Below, in pieces: positions 62,241 through 64,000 of a stretch of DNA of 64,000 bases. Location: positions 2,232,001 through 2,296,000 of the forward strand of contig NZ_AP014723.1 in NCBI RefSeq assembly GCF_001548035.1, given 5' to 3'. The stretch comes from Sulfurospirillum sp. UCH001. GTDB lineage: Bacteria; Campylobacterota; Campylobacteria; Campylobacterales; Sulfurospirillaceae. The notes under the pieces are model-generated. The model was not told where the DNA came from. It did not search any database and worked only from the letters and a program-made list of their open reading frames with translations. How positions within the stretch are numbered: position 1 is the stretch's first letter; every line of letters begins with the position of its first letter. A program made the position numbers and the translations under genes.

Positions 62241-63203
62241 TTAGACACCAAACGTTTGTCCTGCATATATAATAAACATCCTAAGACATAATACACCCAA
62301 CACACTTGCCATACCTGAAAGATAAAACGCTGTGTGAGAATGCGCTACATGTTTGCCAAGCACAAAATTAAGCACCAAAGGAAGACCAAAACCAACACCC
62401 ATTACACCAACCCAGAAAAGTGTTGCATAAACACCACTACTAAATGCTGCTGTCGTTGTTTGCTGAAACTCATTACCCACAAGTAAAGAGACAAACAGCA
62501 TCGCAATGAGCATAATCTCAACCGCCATAATAGGCCACTCAATCGTATGTAATGTTTTAAGATCACCGGAATGAGTATCTTCTTTGAAAAAATACGAAGC
62601 AACCATACTCGCTGACGCCGTTCCTGCTGAAAGACCAGAGACAACAAAAAGCGCAGGTAAAATAGCTGTATTTAAAATTGGGAAACGTACCAAAACAGAG
62701 ATCAAGAAACCTGTATAGGCACAAATAACCACCGCAAAAACCACACTTAACACCTCAACCAATGGACGGATTTTTTTCAAAAGGGTCATGACCATTTCAA
62801 AATAGCCCAAAATTTGAGCTTTTTTGGCGAGGATAGCTGAAATCTCTTTTTCAAACAGATACAAGCACATCACAAGTGTGAGAGGAATGTAAACAGAAAT
62901 TGCTAAAACACCAATCGACATAACAGACGAAAAGTTATAATTAATCAAAATCTTCCAAAAATAGAGTGGTTTTTCCAAATCACCCACTAAGAAGACCATA
63001 CCAAAAGCAATCGTTGCAAAAGAAACCAATGACGCAGCTTTGAGTAGAGGCGTATCTTCGTGCTGTTTTTTGTAAAAACGAATCATCAATGCAACAATAA
63101 GCGCACCACCTGAAATACCTGCAAGCAAGAGATATACAGCAATCGGCCAACCCCATTCAACACCATGGGAAAATCCGTATGTAAAATTAATGGCACCATT
63201 CAT
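62241..63203 (-). CDS. NrfD/MccD-like quinol dehydrogenase membrane subunit
   Basis: A 320-residue inner-membrane protein with eight to nine helices of the NrfD/PsrC family. HGVEWGWPIAVYLLLAGISG near residue 13 and GDLEKPLYFWKIL near residue 74 are typical. It oxidises menaquinol and passes electrons to the 4Fe-4S subunit encoded just upstream, one base away. In the mcc and sir clusters this pair feeds the octahaem sulfite reductase; in nrf clusters it feeds nitrite reductase. The neighbouring NosL genes favour the first, but the reductase gene is outside the window. Confidence 0.9.
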   Translation of the reverse strand: MNGAINFTYGFSHGVEWGWPIAVYLLLAGISGGALIVALMIRFYKKQHEDTPLLKAASLVSFATIAFGMVFLVGDLEKPLYFWKILINYNFSSVMSIGVLAISVYIPLTLVMCLYLFEKEISAILAKKAQILGYFEMVMTLLKKIRPLVEVLSVVFAVVICAYTGFLISVLVRFPILNTAILPALFVVSGLSAGTASASMVASYFFKEDTHSGDLKTLHTIEWPIMAVEIMLIAMLFVSLLVGNEFQQTTTAAFSSGVYATLFWVGVMGVGFGLPLVLNFVLGKHVAHSHTAFYLSGMASVLGVLCLRMFIIYAGQTFGV

Positions 63204-63204
63204 A

Positions 63205-63876
63205 TCACACCCCCACCTTTACAACAGGTATATAGCGCAAACTTGGCTTTGTTCCAAAGGTTGGCTTCATACGTACTGCGTCTTTAACCTGTAATATTTG
63301 ATTGATATACGAACTCTCGTCATTCAAATCACCAAAAACAAGTGCTTTATATTTACATGCTTCTACACACGCTGGTTCATGTCCTTTTGCCAAATTGGTA
63401 TTCAGACAGAAGTTACAATTCTCAGCTGCTTTCGTTTTTTTATTGATAAAACGCACATCGTATGGACATGCTACGATGCAGTATTTACAGGCGATACAAT
63501 CATCAGGGTTCATTGTAACAATGCCCGTTTTTGCATCTCTATGACATGCTTTACTAGGGCACACTGCAACACACGGTGCATCTTCACACTGTTGGCACGA
63601 AACACGTACATATTTCTTTTCCATCGGTTTTGCAGGATCTGTTTTATTTTCAACATAAAGTCGCACTTGCCCCTGTGGAACTTCATTGACCTTTCGACAC
63701 GCTACTTCACAATCGCTGCATCCCACACATTTGTTCTGATCAAAGATCATCCCGTAGTGTGGTTTTTTTTCTGTTTTGCCTGTTTCAATGGCAACACTGT
63801 AACCCGCAGTGCCCAATGTCACAGAACCAAGACCTAAAACTTTTAGAAAAGTTCTTCTTTTCCCGTCATTTTCCAT
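63205..63876 (-). CDS. Tat-exported 4x[4Fe-4S] electron-transfer subunit (NrfC/MccC type)
   Basis: A 223-residue periplasmic ferredoxin-like subunit. The start is the ATG at 63876, since GGAGGGG lies directly before it; an upstream in-frame TTG would overlap that site. The N terminus KRRTFLKVLGLGS is a Tat signal. Four cysteine clusters follow: CVGCSDCEVAC, CQQCEDAPCVAVCP, CIACKYCIVACP and CNFC...CVEAC, enough for four [4Fe-4S] clusters. It hands electrons from the NrfD-like subunit to a periplasmic cytochrome reductase, probably MccA-like. Confidence 0.92.
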   Translation of the reverse strand: MENDGKRRTFLKVLGLGSVTLGTAGYSVAIETGKTEKKPHYGMIFDQNKCVGCSDCEVACRKVNEVPQGQVRLYVENKTDPAKPMEKKYVRVSCQQCEDAPCVAVCPSKACHRDAKTGIVTMNPDDCIACKYCIVACPYDVRFINKKTKAAENCNFCLNTNLAKGHEPACVEACKYKALVFGDLNDESSYINQILQVKDAVRMKPTFGTKPSLRYIPVVKVGV

Positions 63877-63912
63877 CTTCCCCTCCAATTCGTGTAGATG
63901 AATACTAAAGTC

Positions 63913-64000
63913 CTATAGTTTCTTTTTCTCAATGCCACCATGGACTTGTTTCATTTCTTCTTCGCTAAGTGGTTTTGCACTGTTTGCAAGTTCACCTGGC
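63913..64000 (-). CDS. C-terminal end of an unidentified gene, cut by the window edge
   Basis: Twenty-eight codons and a TAG stop at 63913 are visible, 36 bases before the 4Fe-4S subunit start. The end is charged (KPLSEEEMKQVHGGIEKKKL). It is too short to identify. In mcc-type clusters the gene here would be the octahaem cytochrome or its prolyl isomerase. Confidence 0.6.
   Translation of the reverse strand, partial: PGELANSAKPLSEEEMKQVHGGIEKKKL

Noticed and set aside
63913-64000. Double-glycine bacteriocin-type leader (LSEEEMKQVHGG)
   Set aside because: The pattern is at the C-terminal end of a gene, eight codons before the stop, whereas such leaders are N-terminal and followed by a core peptide.

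Overview
The window looks like chromosome of an anaerobic or microaerophilic Campylobacterota (epsilonproteobacterium), most likely Sulfurospirillum or a close relative. The evidence is an AT-rich sequence, TATAAT-type -10 boxes without clear -35 boxes, CcsBA (system II) cytochrome c maturation, DcuA/aspartase/asparaginase fumarate metabolism, a selenocysteine tRNA, and many PAS kinases, chemoreceptors and c-di-GMP proteins. The genus is inferred from gene content; no search was run.

Layout. (1) 1-2.9 kb, minus strand: a four-gene operon (small anchored protein, FtsX-type permease, LolD-type ATPase, polytopic membrane protein with a DsbB-like CPxC motif) that runs off the left edge. (2) 3-19.2 kb: housekeeping and signalling genes. 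These are a LysE exporter, an ArsC/Spx-like protein, a Cache-PAS-GGDEF cyclase, RarD, a two-component system followed by the lipid A phosphoethanolamine transferase EptA, a hypoxanthine/uracil-DNA glycosylase, an EAL phosphodiesterase, a four-gene sensory operon (zinc-binding-type soluble chemoreceptor, receiver, two PAS kinases), UppP and a flavin reductase. (3) 19.3-44.5 kb, minus strand: one tightly packed operon of about 25 kb for a 4,819-residue RTX adhesin. It holds a MotA/TolQ-like and a MotB-like protein, a TolC-type outer membrane protein, a small exported protein, a TPR-glycosyltransferase, a membrane-anchored Cache protein, the adhesin, a LapB-type ABC exporter and an HlyD adaptor. 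(4) 44.8-50.5 kb, plus strand: two aspartase paralogues, DcuA and periplasmic asparaginase, with several intergenic hairpins. (5) 50.5-54.3 kb: a sensor kinase with a periplasmic ABC-substrate-binding-like domain and its regulator, a lytic transglycosylase, tRNA-Sec and a small membrane protein. (6) 54.3-64 kb, minus strand: a respiratory and maturation cluster. It has a Tat-exported 4x[4Fe-4S] protein, an NrfD-like quinol dehydrogenase, a CcsBA haem lyase, a Sel1-repeat protein, a tandem NosL protein, a second copy of the ABC/DsbB-like cassette of region 1, and a divergent NosL-like protein. The set resembles the mcc/sir sulfite respiration clusters whose terminal reductase (MccA) carries a haem c-copper site; the reductase gene itself would lie beyond the right edge.

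The two most notable systems are the adhesin locus, which combines type I secretion with a predicted ion-driven MotAB-like pair, a glycosyltransferase and a Cache sensor (compare Salmonella SPI-4 siiABCDEF), and the ABC/thiol membrane-protein cassette that occurs twice in the window, once coupled to NosL-type copper chaperones.
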